Source: Trissonchulus latispiculum (Eukaryota; Nematoda; Enoplea; Enoplida; Ironidae). From it: a DNA stretch of 64,000 nt. How positions within the stretch are numbered: the stretch's first letter is position 1; each line of letters begins with the position of its first letter. Under the pieces are notes generated by a model that worked only from the letters and a program-made list of their open reading frames with translations, had not been told where the DNA came from and searched no databases. The stretch spans positions 1 through 64,000 of the forward strand of contig JASAND010013643.1 in NCBI GenBank assembly GCA_030248195.1. The letters are read 5' to 3'. Made by a program: the position numbers and the translations under genes. This document shows, in pieces, positions 12,857-23,769 of this stretch.

Positions 12857-12860
12857 TTAA

Positions 12861-15762
12861 ACATAGAACAATCCAAATACGCAAGAAGTTGGTGATGGTC
12901 GGTCAGACAGCACTAGTCAGGATATACAACGGGACAGGATTAGAAGAGCCGTTTAGCTGGTTAGCTGAACTACATGTGAGAACACAATTAAAAGGAAACC
13001 TGGTCTGCAAATATTTGCACTGTTATAATAGTCTCTATCTTCTGTTTAGTATCCATTTCGGCAAATCTCAAAGCTCTGACCAATGTCCACTGATCGAAAT
13101 AGAAGTGGCAACGGCCATTATTTTAACAGAGAAAATTAAACATTCAATATAGCAAACGGCAACCAAAATAAATGCTAGTGTTTATTCCCAACAAGTTTCT
13201 TTTAAACACATAATATTAGTGTTTAGTCCTATAATTTTCGTTCAATTGGGCTTAGAGGGAGCCGTTCGGACTAAGAAAACATCACTTTTGACTCTGAGTG
13301 AAGTACTAAAGTTTCATCAAAAATTAGGGTCTTCCTCAAAAATAACACCATAAGCCTAGAATGTTTGAGGAAATTTAATGGACTTAGGCTGGCACGAAAA
13401 ACGGCAGATGTTTTCCTGAGTATTTTCTTCAGTAAAAAGTTTAGGACAAACAACGTTGGCAAGCTCTGAAAAAAATAGCTGAAACAAATGGCAGAAGCAA
13501 AAATATGACAGCTTTCCAGTGAAAATTTAAGCTATTTCTTTAAGAATGCGATCGGGTGGAACTTCCCTGTGTTCAACTTAGAGATATCTACCTGTTGACT
13601 GGTGTGCATCGTTCATGGGGTATGTTTTTCTTGGGACAACGAATTACGGACAACGTACAGTTTAATCTCAGAGTAGAGTAGAAGTTTAGGCTTTACATAG
13701 TGGTTTTTGCCATTGTATAGGATATGTCCAAATTATACAGGGCCATTTGTACTTGAAAGTTCTTTGCAAAAACAGTGATTATACATGCTCTCGTGCTGTC
13801 AAACAGTGAAATTGCTTCTAATATTGAATAAATCGATTCCATAACAGAAGGCATATCTCAACTCAATTATTCTTAGCTGTGGCGGCAAATCAAAAGAAAT
13901 TAAGAAAAACTCCAAGTTATTACAAAAAGTAGTATCAAAAAGTGTATATACCAAACTAAACACTGCAGGCTTAAATATTTTAATTTTAGACAGAGCCCAG
14001 GCCGACTGCAGTCTCTTCTTGATTTCTCTAGGGCGGCGGATCAACATCTGTGAGTTATAGTTTTTGTCACCGTCTTTTAAACCTTAATAAGCGGTTAGAT
14101 GGAGTCAGGCAGTCATTGCTTAATGTTTTCATCCTTTTTCTATCACAGGGCTTCTCCTTTAATATTAAGGTGTTCTGCTTACGTAACTCTGATGAGCGTG
14201 ATCAGGTTTCACTGAGACGAAATTCTGCATATTTTACAGCAGTCACTCGTTAATTTCTTTTCTATACGTGTACCTTTCGTAAGTTATGGAAATACATACT
14301 TAATCAGTCTATTGGTAGTGAAGGAGAAGGTTTCTTCAGTCAGTGAATGGCCGAAAGTATGATAACTTTATTAAACTTATGGTTTCAAAATTTACCCGTT
14401 GTCTGAAGGTGATTGACTGGTGGTCGGTTTCACGACTTAATATGATCAGCCAGATTTTTCCCCTTAAAAATTTCCTTAGTCGCATTTTTAATGCTTGCAT
14501 TTACCGGGAACGCTCATTTGAACGAATCAGAACTGTTTGAAAAGTGAGCCAAGGCTGAATTGCCTCGGCAAAGCTCTGTCTAACACCACGATTTGAACAG
14601 TTGGTTTTCTGAACCAGGCTATTGATTTTCATTTGACAAATTTTGTCAGCGACATCAAAAATCAGGTTCACCTTCCAAGAAATCTAAGCATGAAGCGAAG
14701 TCTTCCCTGCGAATCAAGGAAGCGGGTAGACTACCTACCCGTCTACCTGGACGAACCAACGCAACCATCAAAAATCAGTTTCCAGTTTTACTGTTCGTAT
14801 AATTTGAATACAGTTGTTAGTTAGTATTATTACAGTTGTCATCAGTTATTTCACATTTCTTTGCCGAACAGTATTTATGAATACTGTGCTACAACACTGC
14901 TTGCATTCTGCAAAAATAATAAGTAATAACAGTATAATAATGACAACCGTAACTTTACTCGTAACTTTACTTGGAAAAACGTGTAACCATTTCAAATCTT
15001 GCACATATAAGTCAGGGGTAGTGAAAACAGAAAGTTTCGCGGCTACAGTCTTTCAAAGAAATGACTACCTTGTCAATGTCTTTGCTTTGCATGTTCACTG
15101 AATGCTTGATATGACGTGTCGGGCGGTTGGCGCTCTTTGAAGGAAGTTGGTTTTGCAGCAGCTTTTTAATTTTCCACAATACTGCCTCTTTCTTTTGGAA
15201 GTGTAAGTAAACTAGACAAAATTGAACTGAACTAGAACAGTCTCCATTTTGTCTTTTCTCTTCTGTCTTCTCACTCGTCAAAGCGGAAACATTCTATAAC
15301 AAACTAACCTCAGGTAGGAATCAAAGAGTCAGAAAACAGCAATCTTAGAAGTTCTCTATCGAGTTTATATTTTCGTCGTTACATAATGAACTAACTGGGA
15401 GTGGGTGTTGAATTTTCACGTTTTCATCACTTCCTTATGATAAATTAGTACCTTAAGGTTATGTAATTTTTTCGTTTTTTAGCTGGAAAGCTTCATTTTA
15501 GATGGGATCATGCATTTCCCCTCACTCTTATTACATGCGATCGCTACATAGAAAGTTTAGTGTATTTACAGAAACAACGCAGCCCATCTTGAATATGAAT
15601 ATAGATTTTTATTTTTATTTTGATATTGTGGTAGTATGTATATAGTACTGATCACCGGCCAGGATTACTTGACGATTAGATGGCTAGTTCAGTCTGCTTG
15701 TTAAAAGAAACACCATGATTCCGAATTAAACATAGATTTATGATTAAAAAGTAGCTTTATAA

Positions 15763-15765
<3 letters not shown>
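12861..15765. other. No gene recognised
   Basis: Several open frames of 60-95 codons occur on both strands (for example 12,889-13,152 plus and 15,012-15,281 minus). None shows a recognisable domain, a signal peptide with a processing site, or splice partners. No clear repeat family was seen. Confidence 0.3.

Positions 15766-15842
<77 letters not shown>
15766..15842. repeat. (TA)n microsatellite
   Basis: An uninterrupted TA dinucleotide run of about 75 bases. The true length may differ from the assembly. Confidence 0.95.
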
Positions 15843-15844
<2 letters not shown>

Positions 15845-16911
15845 TGTATCCACTGAAGGTGTCAGTCAACCAGAGAAGGCACGTACAGTCCCGCCAACTC
15901 GCGCGGGTTGATTCGGTATCTCGATCAAGGCCGAGCTAGGATGGCCAAAAAAATTTGGGCAACACTCGCTCTTATTTAATATGTTTGTGCAACAATGTTT
16001 GATTTATGGCACACCCAGTTGTTTACAAACTTTTTGGCATTGGCACATGGCAATGCTTTACTTGTACAAATTGTAAAGATTTTAGCCTATAACTAATTCA
16101 TTGTTTTCTGTCAACCCCAGTGAACAGTTTTGATTATATACTCCCTCTTTGAACTGACGACATCAAAATAGTCTTGTCATCATTCTTGGCTCTGATATGA
16201 AATGTCATTTCAAGGATGAACCAGTGAATTTGAACCAGTTTTGTTTATGGCCACTTGAGTTTATTCAAATATTATACAATTAAGTTTATTCATTTCCCTC
16301 AAGCCATTTCTGCATCTCATTTCGCTGCTCATTTCACTAACTTTTGCCCGTTAGACAAAATGTCGGAACTTCTAATTGCTGTGGAAGATAGTCTAGTTCT
16401 TGGCAGTTTTGGGTTCTATTTGCTTCTATCTCTGGCACCATCTCAAATTTCATCTTCTCATCTCTGAGCGAAAAGGACTTCGTTCAAGAAAATTTAATAT
16501 ACATACATAAAATGAGATTTTTAATAATACTTGATAATACTAATTTTTCTAAATAACATTTCAGAAATGATTTCATTTTTATAGGTGTATAGGTGTACCT
16601 ATTGTTGATGATAATGGCACAAATGGTTTAACTAATTGCTCCAGACTCTAAAATGTTGATTTATAGTAATACAAACTTTTGTGGTGACTACGCAATATAG
16701 CTTTAGATAAACGATTGTTTGTCTTCGAAGCGGCTGTTGTTGTTGTGCTGTTGATGTTGTCAGCACAGTTCACATTAATCCTTCACATTTTTGATTCAAA
16801 AATGGAATATAGTTCTTAGGTATAGGTAGTTCTTTGTTAGCCTTAGTACTATTTGGTGCGATCCGGATCCGGTGGTTATCTGCGGTCAATATTGCATATT
16901 CCTTTTTCAGT
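15843..16911 (+). promoter_or_regulatory. Upstream region of peptide gene 1
   Basis: No coding family is seen. It ends in a pyrimidine-rich splice acceptor (CCTTTTTCAG, ending about 16,910) only 12 bases before the precursor start codon. The start of transcription therefore probably lies upstream in this stretch, in a non-coding first exon, unless the acceptor receives a trans-spliced leader. No convincing TATA box was identified. A (GTT)n-like patch lies at about 16,736-16,760. Confidence 0.3.
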
Positions 16912-16922
16912 TAACTGTCAGG

Positions 16923-17114
16923 ATGAGGATTTTACTTTGCATTGTTCTGTTGGCAGCTTTGTGCTACACTATGATTGATGGTTATCCCTTGGACGATTCC
17001 CTGGTGTATTTCAGTGATATCGAACCTTTCTTAGATCGATCTCAACGAGCCAGCTGGGTGGAGGAAGCAGCACAGAAAATGGATGGTTATGATCCTGGAC
17101 GATACGGGAAATAA
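16923..17114 (+). CDS. Secreted amidated-peptide precursor 1, 63 residues
   Basis: What is seen: Met at 16,923, a basic residue and hydrophobic core (ILLCIVLLAALCY), and likely signal cleavage after Gly20 before YPLDDS. Residues 37-42 hold an RSQR site (RXXR, furin-like). The protein ends DGYDPGRYGK and stop. Gly-Lys at the extreme carboxy end is the classical donor for alpha-amidation after removal of Lys, giving an ...GRY-amide. If only the signal peptide is removed, the product is 41 residues starting YP; if RSQR is cut, it is 19 residues starting ASW. The upstream in-frame Met in the intron-like sequence at 16,872 is rejected because a splice acceptor lies between. AATAAA overlaps the stop codon (17,110-17,115). 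A paralogue of identical length is at 23,578. No known family is assigned; a distant NPY/NPF-like relationship (YP start, RY-amide end) is only a guess. Confidence 0.72.
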   Translation: MRILLCIVLLAALCYTMIDGYPLDDSLVYFSDIEPFLDRSQRASWVEEAAQKMDGYDPGRYGK

Positions 17115-18129
17115 AATTGAAATTGATTGTAATGTATAATCACTGTCCGTAATGAGTCTGTATTAAATGTGATGATGTGACTTGTTAAATTCACGTTTAG
17201 AACACTTCATTTACCCTACAGTAAAAGTGAACTGAATTGCTCATTGTCAACTTGAAATTTTCAGCTACTACTTAACTTGTAGCTATTTAACACAGAAATT
17301 AGCATAGGATAACAAAGTAAACTCGTGAAGCGTTTTAAACCAGCAAATTAACGTAAAACTGTCTAAACAGCACAACAGTGCATGCGGAAGCGGCACCTTC
17401 CAGTTTAGTAGCTGCACGTACCAGGCAAGAATTGCAGCCTATTAGAAGCACAACAAAGATTATTCACAGTTAAGATTTGATACAGCACTGGAAAAGGATG
17501 GCTAAAAATTATAGCAGAAACTTTTAAGTTTGAAAACTTAAAAGGTTGTTTTTGCAAGTTTGCAGAAATGCGCCGGCCGTAGGCTTACTACTGCTACAAT
17601 CCACAACAACAACATGGACAACAACATTGGTTTAGATTAGAACGATCGCTACTCGCTCGCCAAGGATCTGTCTTCATTAGTCAAGTATTCATAATTTCAA
17701 TAAAACTCGTAAAAGACTTAAAATGGACAATTAGAAATGGCGTTTAGATGAAAAAGAATCCCTGTGTTATTGCTAAATTTATTTGCATGAAAGGCGGTTT
17801 TTCTATTGTTTCTACTTTCGTTTCGTTTTGTTTCGTTTCTACGTTTCTTTACTTCTAGCTCATCCCATCAAATTCGAAGTCATTTTCAAAAAGGCCTTCT
17901 GAGCGAATCAAAATCGGGTTTTCATTTATCACCATCTTTAGTCACTGTTGATAAGCGTGAGGCAGTTATCTCAGAATACCGGACAGTCTGAGCTTTCTTG
18001 AACAAAAAGAATTTCTGTCAGTTTGGCTTGGGAGAATCGTTTTCTGTCATCGGCTTCCGCGTCCCGTTTCTGGATTGCGTTCCAGCATCCGTCGGATTTC
18101 CTTATGTACCATGCGATGCTGGACCGCTT
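17115..18129. other. 3' flank of peptide gene 1; no other gene seen
   Basis: Contains ATTAAA at about 17,162, a possible polyadenylation signal for the peptide gene. The remainder shows no recognisable coding or repeat structure. An ORF at 17,806-17,991 has no recognisable features. Confidence 0.3.
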
Positions 18130-18289
18130 ATAAAATGCAAGAAATACAAGATAAGGATAGAAAACAAATCTTGACTATTTACACGGGTGCAGAAAGTCGA
18201 TAACTGTTTGTAGGAGGTAGACATGGAGCCACCGACCATTTTGGGTGATTTCCAGGAATTGGTTCAAGGGCCAGTTCACGAAGAGAAAG
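18130..18289 (+). CDS. Candidate TATA box and first coding exon
   Basis: TTATAAAAT lies near 18,128-18,137. About 90 bases downstream an ATG at 18,223 opens 22 codons beginning MEPPTILGDFQELVQG. They end in phase 1 at a good donor (AAAG/GTAATT, exon end 18,289). The spacing fits a TATA promoter with a short leader. No family is recognised and no matching downstream exon could be assigned, so the gene may be broken by the mobile elements that follow, or this may be chance. Confidence 0.3.
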
Positions 18290-18909
18290 GTAATTACATA
18301 TTCTCTTTGTAACACTTTAAATTGATACTACCAAATTAACTGTTAACAATTATTAAGTTAGATATTAGGAACATTTATCATAATCTCCAAAGAAGCCTTA
18401 GAAACAAAGCCACAGCACATACATACAATGTCACAGTCTGCAGAATTAGGTGGGTCGATGTCCCTTATAGAAAGCAGCGTTTTCTACCACCAAAGACGCG
18501 TGCATTATTTACCAAGTTATAAGACCGTCAGCTCAGCTTCAGCAGACTTAAATTCTGACGTATTTTTGTAATGCATCAACTGCACACTATATTGTGAAAT
18601 TCCTTTTCTGCCTTTCGATGCTTTCAGTTCAGCTTAACCTGGTTTCAAATTAATTCACATCATTTAATGTATTACGTGCTGAATTACATTACACTGCTTC
18701 GCATCCTATTAAATGCAGGCACTGCTTCACACGTTACCGTTGTTGTTAGTTTCCTTTGGGTCATGCTAGTTTGCATTAACTTTACTGGCTTGGATGATAG
18801 ATTATAGATTATGACTTATAAGATTAAGATTATAGATTAAGACACCTATAGATTAAGTTATCATTACTGGATCAGCTGCAAAACAAACTTTTCTCTTTGC
18901 TATCAGAGC
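18290..18909. other. Nothing recognised
   Basis: AT-rich sequence with short GATTATAGATTA-type repeats near 18,795-18,860. Confidence 0.3.
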
Positions 18910-19446
18910 AAAACCTTTGGGATCTTTTGCGCTTTCCCCCCAGCCCTAACTTTTGATTTTTTGACCAATAACTTTGAAATTTGGATGTGGGTGCATACTT
19001 GGGGCTGATGAATTCAAAAATTCAAAAATTTTAAAATTTTTAAAAATTAAAAAATTCAAAATTTTAGTTGGGTAAGTGGGGAACCAAAAAAGTTTTGAAA
19101 AAACTTTTGCTGAAAACTTGCATACAGGGGTTTTCTGGGGCGCTGAGCACGAATCTGAAATCTGTTTTTCGATTCAGCTTTTCGTTAGCTCAGCATAAGC
19201 TTACATGTTAAGCTTAAAATTGTAGAAAATCCAGAAAACCCCTGTATGCAAGTTTTCAGCAAAAGTTTTTTCAAACATTTTTTGGTCCCCCTTCCCCTTA
19301 CCAAACTAAAATATTATATTTTTTAAAATTTTAAAATTTTTGAATTCGTCAGCCTCCAGAATGCACCCACACCAAATTTCAAAGTTATTGGTCAAAAATT
19401 CAAAAGTTATGGCTGGGGAGAAAAGCGCAAAAGATCCAACCTTTGT
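18910..19446. mobile_element. Foldback element, arms about 240 bp
   Basis: The left arm (GGGATCTTTTGCGCTTTCCC, then ...CATACAGGGGTTTTCTGG) is repeated inverted on the right (CCAGAAAACCCCTGTATG... then GCGCAAAAGATCC). The centre is AT-rich and no coding is seen. Position 1-60 is a fragment of the same family. Confidence 0.75.
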
Positions 19447-20045
19447 TTCTACGTTTACACTGTTTCCAAGAAATTGAAGCCCCCTCTCAACAACGCTCAC
19501 TATCCATGACACCCCAAAAGAACGTAGTTTATTCGCTTAGAGCATATTTTGTATATATGCATTATGCAGGATTTGATCCTCCTGGGCCCTGTTGCACGTT
19601 GCACTAAAACGTTTGGACTTAGTATGCAACGCGGACAGTTACTACGTTAAACTGCCCACACTTACTGAGCGTGGACAGTTAATGGACACTTTAATATTAC
19701 CCCCGCGCACAAGTATGTAACGCGGACAGTTACAATAAGACTTTAGTGTAAGGTCAGATAACAGATTTTGACTAATTGTAACATTAACGACATTGTTTGT
19801 CAGATTTAAAACTGTCGCCAGTCCATCACCAAACTGCCGCCAAAGTGTTCTTCGCACAAGACTTAATCAAGTGTAGGTTGAACAAAAGGCTATCACAATC
19901 GGTTGCTTTGTCGAATTTCAAGGTGCTATATACATTTTGGCTCCTGAGGGTCGATTATCACACTATCCCCCAATGGAATAACAATTTTTCCACTATATAA
20001 ATATTCAAAAAATTCTAATCCAAAATGAGCTGTTAGTTTAGTTTG
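19447..20045. other. Short direct repeats, no gene
   Basis: The motif AACGCGGACAGTTAC occurs near 19,627 and 19,719, with a related GTGGACAGTTAA near 19,670. A GGGCCCTGTTGCACGTTGCA motif at about 19,585 resembles the ends of GGGCCCGTTGCA MITEs such as the one at 49,208. Confidence 0.35.
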
Positions 20046-20260
20046 CTAGAAAACATAGCCGGTTGTTGACTTTCGGTCGTCGACATCGCGTGCGAAGTAG
20101 GCATCGGCCTAGCCAACTGGTCGATCTTTCTGCTGTTAGGGTAGAAGTCCAATCCCTAGGTTGAAGTTCCTTTTAGATATTTGAGAACCCGTCGGATGGC
20201 TGTCATGTGTGTCAGTCCAGGGTCAATCCAGGCCAGAGATATTGCAGTTCAAATCTCTAC
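20046..20260 (-). pseudogene. Copia pol fragment (RNase H), frameshifted
   Basis: The minus strand reads MTAIRRVLKYLKGTS in one frame, then after a frameshift DAYFARDVDDRKSTTGYVF and a stop. These are the two neighbouring hallmarks of the Ty1/Copia RNase H region (the R-LRYLKGT block and the DAD-A-D-DDRKSTTGY block). An in-frame stop and the frameshift make it non-functional. It is probably the 3' part of the same broken minus-strand Copia element whose gag pieces lie at 22,278-22,649 and 23,105-23,530. Confidence 0.65.
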
Positions 20261-21589
20261 AACTTAGTATTTACGTTGGTATGCCTCGCTGTGGGCTTCG
20301 AAGTTGCGTACACATGGGATGACAAGAGACTGTGGCATGACTGTACATCAATTTAAAGCCTTTACCTGTAGGTGTTTATTACCGAATAAATTACAGTGGC
20401 AAGTCAAGCAACGAGCGAGACACGGCGTTTGGACGATTTGGTAAAGCTATTCCGACTGTCATTTGCTTCAAACTTTAACTCGCTATAACTGTCTCATACT
20501 GTTTTGTAGAGACTGGTGCAAGAAGAAAAAATGTTCAGGACATCGAGAGCTTCAATTTGATATAAAATGTGGCTATATTTGAAAAAGTTGAAAATTTAAA
20601 ATTTTTTGCCCAAAGCTGTCCGCCATGCTATCGTAATATGTCAACAGAGGAAAACACAGGCTATTGGCATGAAACTATACACGCTATAAGCTAAATGTCA
20701 GCCTTTTAGCATGCCAAATTTTATTGAGATACCTTAAGATATGACTGACTTATGTAGCAGCAAACATGGAATTTTCGAAAAATGACGCTTTTTGAGGAAA
20801 AATGGAATTCCTGCTACCAAAACTGCGAGCTACTGAAAAGTCCTGATAGGGATTGATTATATGCAAAATAAAGCTCTAACAACATACTGTGCTAATATCT
20901 AAACGCGAAGTTCCTACACCAAAGGGGTTAGTTCAGGACAGGACAACACGTCCACTGACCTACACAATTGTAGAACGATTTTGAGCAAAAATCGACTTCT
21001 CTGGATTTTGAAAATTCGTATAAAATCAGCGGCCCTACGGAAAATAACCTCGTATAGATATTAGCACTTTAGCTAGTCAAAATTAGGTTTACAGCGAGTG
21101 GTAGCCGATTTGCTCTTACACAGCGCTCAAAGTTTTGGTAGCAGAAAAATTTTCCTAACTTTATCATTTTCCTATGTTTGAGACATGTCGGGGTCACCTT
21201 TGGAGGGCTATTGTGAATGATAGGAAAAGTTTTGCAACAAACGCTCTTGTCTTGTTTTGCGGACCCATGAGGCCTACAAAATATGTGAAAATGAGAAAAC
21301 TCGGAGATGGTCGAAAAATCGCGACCCCCCCTAAACTTTATATCTCGAACATGGTTGTCCTTGACCAAAAGCTGCAAACGTCGTGCTGAACAGTGACCAA
21401 AACGATAGTACCAAAGCGTACCTTCAGTGTGTGCGATAACGTCGTAAAGTCTGTTGTCTGTTGGAACTTCACAATGCATTCACTTGTTTTCCCAGGTACC
21501 TAGGGCCAGAGGTTGTCCAGAAGGAAAGTGAAGTGCAACGCTTTGTCGACCAAATTTTACTATGGCACCATTCGCCGATCGTCATCTTA
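20261..21589. other. No gene; weakly similar to other non-coding repeats here
   Basis: A stretch around 20,440-21,060 has the same style (ACTCGCTATAACT..., long GAAAATTTTT runs) as the TTAA-flanked elements, but no ends were identified. A 136-codon minus ORF (21,069-21,479) has no recognisable features. Confidence 0.25.
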
Positions 21590-21955
21590 GGATCAAGTCG
21601 ATATAAAGTGTCACCAATAGAGTTTAAGCTAGTTTAGGATGCTACTGAGACTTGAGTCTGTAGATAGCTTGTATAGCTACAATGCATCTGCAGAAGTTGC
21701 ACAACAGCTAGTGAACCTTTTCTCCTGATTTAGCAGTAAATCTTCGTTCACTGCTACGGAGACAAAGGATTCCAAACATGGTTGGAAAGGATGACAAGCT
21801 TCCTGGTTTTCGAAAGTTGACAGGAAACTCAAACTGGCCAATCTGGAAGCTTCGTATGAAAGATTTCTGGAGGTCCATGAACTGTGGAAATTAATCGATG
21901 GAACTGAACGTGAGCCCCCCATTCCAGAGGCCTTACCTGCAGACTCCACCGCATA
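21590..21955 (+). pseudogene. Copia gag amino-terminal fragment, + orientation
   Basis: The + strand encodes a GNSNWPIWKLRMKD block typical of Copia gag amino-termini (N-x-x-W-K-x-R-M) but breaks frame soon after. The segment is a close inverted copy of 23,150-23,530; the left arm begins AGGATCAAGTCGATAT and the right arm ends ATATCGACTTGATTCT. Confidence 0.65.
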
Positions 21956-22277
21956 GTCATTCGCCGATCTTACCGAGAAGAAGTTACAAGTAAGATCCGA
22001 TACATACAAAACTTCTTGAAACCATAGGATATTGGTATCGTCACCTACTTTGCACTTTAGTTTTCATCTTTCCGACGCCTTCAGCCATGCACGCATGGCC
22101 GTCTCCAGGCGTTACGTGCTGTGGCTGCTTAAACAGTACATAATCGTCAAACAGATATTTGATATTTGCGTAAAACATATATATATATATTTGTAAAACA
22201 AACCATATGTGCCGTTACCCCTGAATCCACAATGAACTCTGATCGTTCTACTTGGGCCCATATAACGCAGTAACGAG

Positions 22278-22649
22278 TCATTGTCTAGTTCGTCTTGGTC
22301 TTGCTCTTCTACACCAGCTTGTCTGACTTGTTTCGACCAGACGGGTAGTTTCGTGCGAGATGTGGGACACCTCCACAAGTGTAGCAGGAACCATCTTTTG
22401 TGTTACAGTGTCGGGGTGTTCCGTGCCCGCGAAGAAAGTCGTTTCTCCCCCTTTACCACGACCACGAAAGTCCGAGTAAATCCGTTCCCCTAATGATAGA
22501 ACAGAGTTGTTGGGAGGTGCGCTGATCTTTCTATCTACTTCACTCCGAAGGGCTTCTTCAAGTTCACCGAGGGAAACCTCGCCTTTAGTGAGGAACGCTT
22601 GGCGCATCAGCTGAATGTTTGGGTCAGGATGTTCCTCGAGCCCGTGCAA
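22278..22649 (-). pseudogene. Copia gag carboxy-terminal region with zinc-knuckle remnant
   Basis: This minus-strand frame carries gag-like sequence (QLMRQAFLTKGEVSLGELEE). In the adjacent frame it has CYTCGGVPHLARNYP, a CCHC knuckle whose last Cys has become Tyr. Frame changes are needed to join the parts. It belongs with the minus-strand Copia pieces on either side. Confidence 0.55.
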
Positions 22650-23104
22650 TAATATGCAACAACTTGCAAGTCGTTTCCCAAATTGACTTAAATGTTAGCA
22701 ACTCGTTGCACAATGTTGATGTGAACTATGCTACCCAGTGCGCCAATGATGAGAGCGCGGCAACTTCTATCTGACTTAACTATACTCTCATATATTCAAC
22801 AACAAACTTTAGGATTCAATCACATCTTGTAAAAATAATTTCTTGGTGTTCGTAGCATAGTTCACATCAAATGTCTTGGTACTTGCTGAAATATTGGATG
22901 ACATTATTGCTGGTGGTGAATCTTAAATTCAACAGTCTGTCTATCAACTGAAGTTGATTCGATAGGGAAGGACGGTCAAAGGTCTTCACAAGGGCGTCCC
23001 ATTTCTTTTTGGGGTGTCCAAGCCGTCTTTCATAATCACATGAAGCACAGTATAGCTTCGACAGTTCGATTCAAAATATTCCTGACTCGAGCTGCCTTTG
23101 CGTT

Positions 23105-23530
23105 GTAGCGCTCGGTCTCTTGCAACTCCTGTCTATGTTCTTAACGTTGTGCTGCGGTGGAGTCTGCAGGTAAGGCCTCTGGAATGGGGGGCTCACGTTC
23201 AGTTCCATCGATTAATTTCCACAGTTCATGGGCCTCCAGATAATCTTTCATACGAAGCTTCCAGATTGGCCAGTTTGAGTTTCCTGCCAGGCTTTTGAAA
23301 ACCAGGAAGCTTGTCATCCTTTCCAACCATGTTTGATTCTAATCCTTTGTCTCCGTAGCAGTAAACAAAGATTTACTGCTAAATCACTAGCTCCAGTGAA
23401 AAGCTTCACTAGCTGTTGTGAAACTTCTGCAGATGCATTGTAGCTATACAAGCTATGAACAGACTCAATCTCAGTAGCATCCTAAACTAGCTTAAACTCT
23501 ATTGGTGACACTTGATATCGACTTGATTCT
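23105..23530 (-). pseudogene. Copia gag amino-terminal fragment, - orientation
   Basis: The minus strand (ORF 23,141-23,326) reads SLAGNSNWPIWKLRMKDYLE and then HELWKLIDGTEREPPIPEAL, typical of Copia gag (UBN2-like). It is the inverted partner of 21,590-21,955. Its outer end lies only about 50 bases upstream of peptide gene 2, so the element forms that gene's immediate upstream sequence. Confidence 0.7.
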
Positions 23531-23577
23531 ATTTGTACGTAGAACAAATTTGTTTTATGTATTTCAGCAAATTAGTT

Positions 23578-23769
23578 ATGAAAACGATATTGCTTTGTTT
23601 TTGTTTGTTGTCAATTTTCTACGACACAGTGAGAGGCAGTCATCCCTTAAAAGAATCAATATCATTTGATGGTGACGTTGTTCCTTTCTTGGAACGCGGT
23701 CAAAGAAGTTGGACGCAGGATGCTAAAAAGAAGACGGATGGTTATGTTCCACCCCGATTTGGAAAATAA
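23578..23769 (+). CDS. Secreted amidated-peptide precursor 2, 63 residues
   Basis: Paralogue of the 16,923 gene with exactly the same length. What is seen: Met at 23,578, hydrophobic core ILLCFCLLSIFY, likely signal cleavage after Gly20 (TVRG/SHPLK), an RGQR furin-like site at about residues 40-43, a lysine cluster (KKK) at residues 50-52, and the end DGYVPPRFGK then stop. The predicted amide is ...PPRF-NH2. Shared columns with gene 1 include VPFLER/EPFLDR, QR-SW, DGY-P-R and the terminal GK. An acceptor (TATTTCAG, ending 23,567) lies 10 bases before the ATG, so the 15 extra in-frame residues upstream are probably intronic. AATAAA overlaps the stop codon. Conservation of every processing site while the rest diverges argues for function. 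Receptor and role are unknown. Confidence 0.72.
   Translation: MKTILLCFCLLSIFYDTVRGSHPLKESISFDGDVVPFLERGQRSWTQDAKKKTDGYVPPRFGK

Noticed and set aside
16872..16922. Longer start for peptide precursor 1 (17 extra residues); likewise 23,533 for precursor 2
   Set aside because: The extension spans a pyrimidine tract and acceptor and would bury the signal peptide. The two extensions do not resemble each other, whereas the 63-residue forms align end to end.
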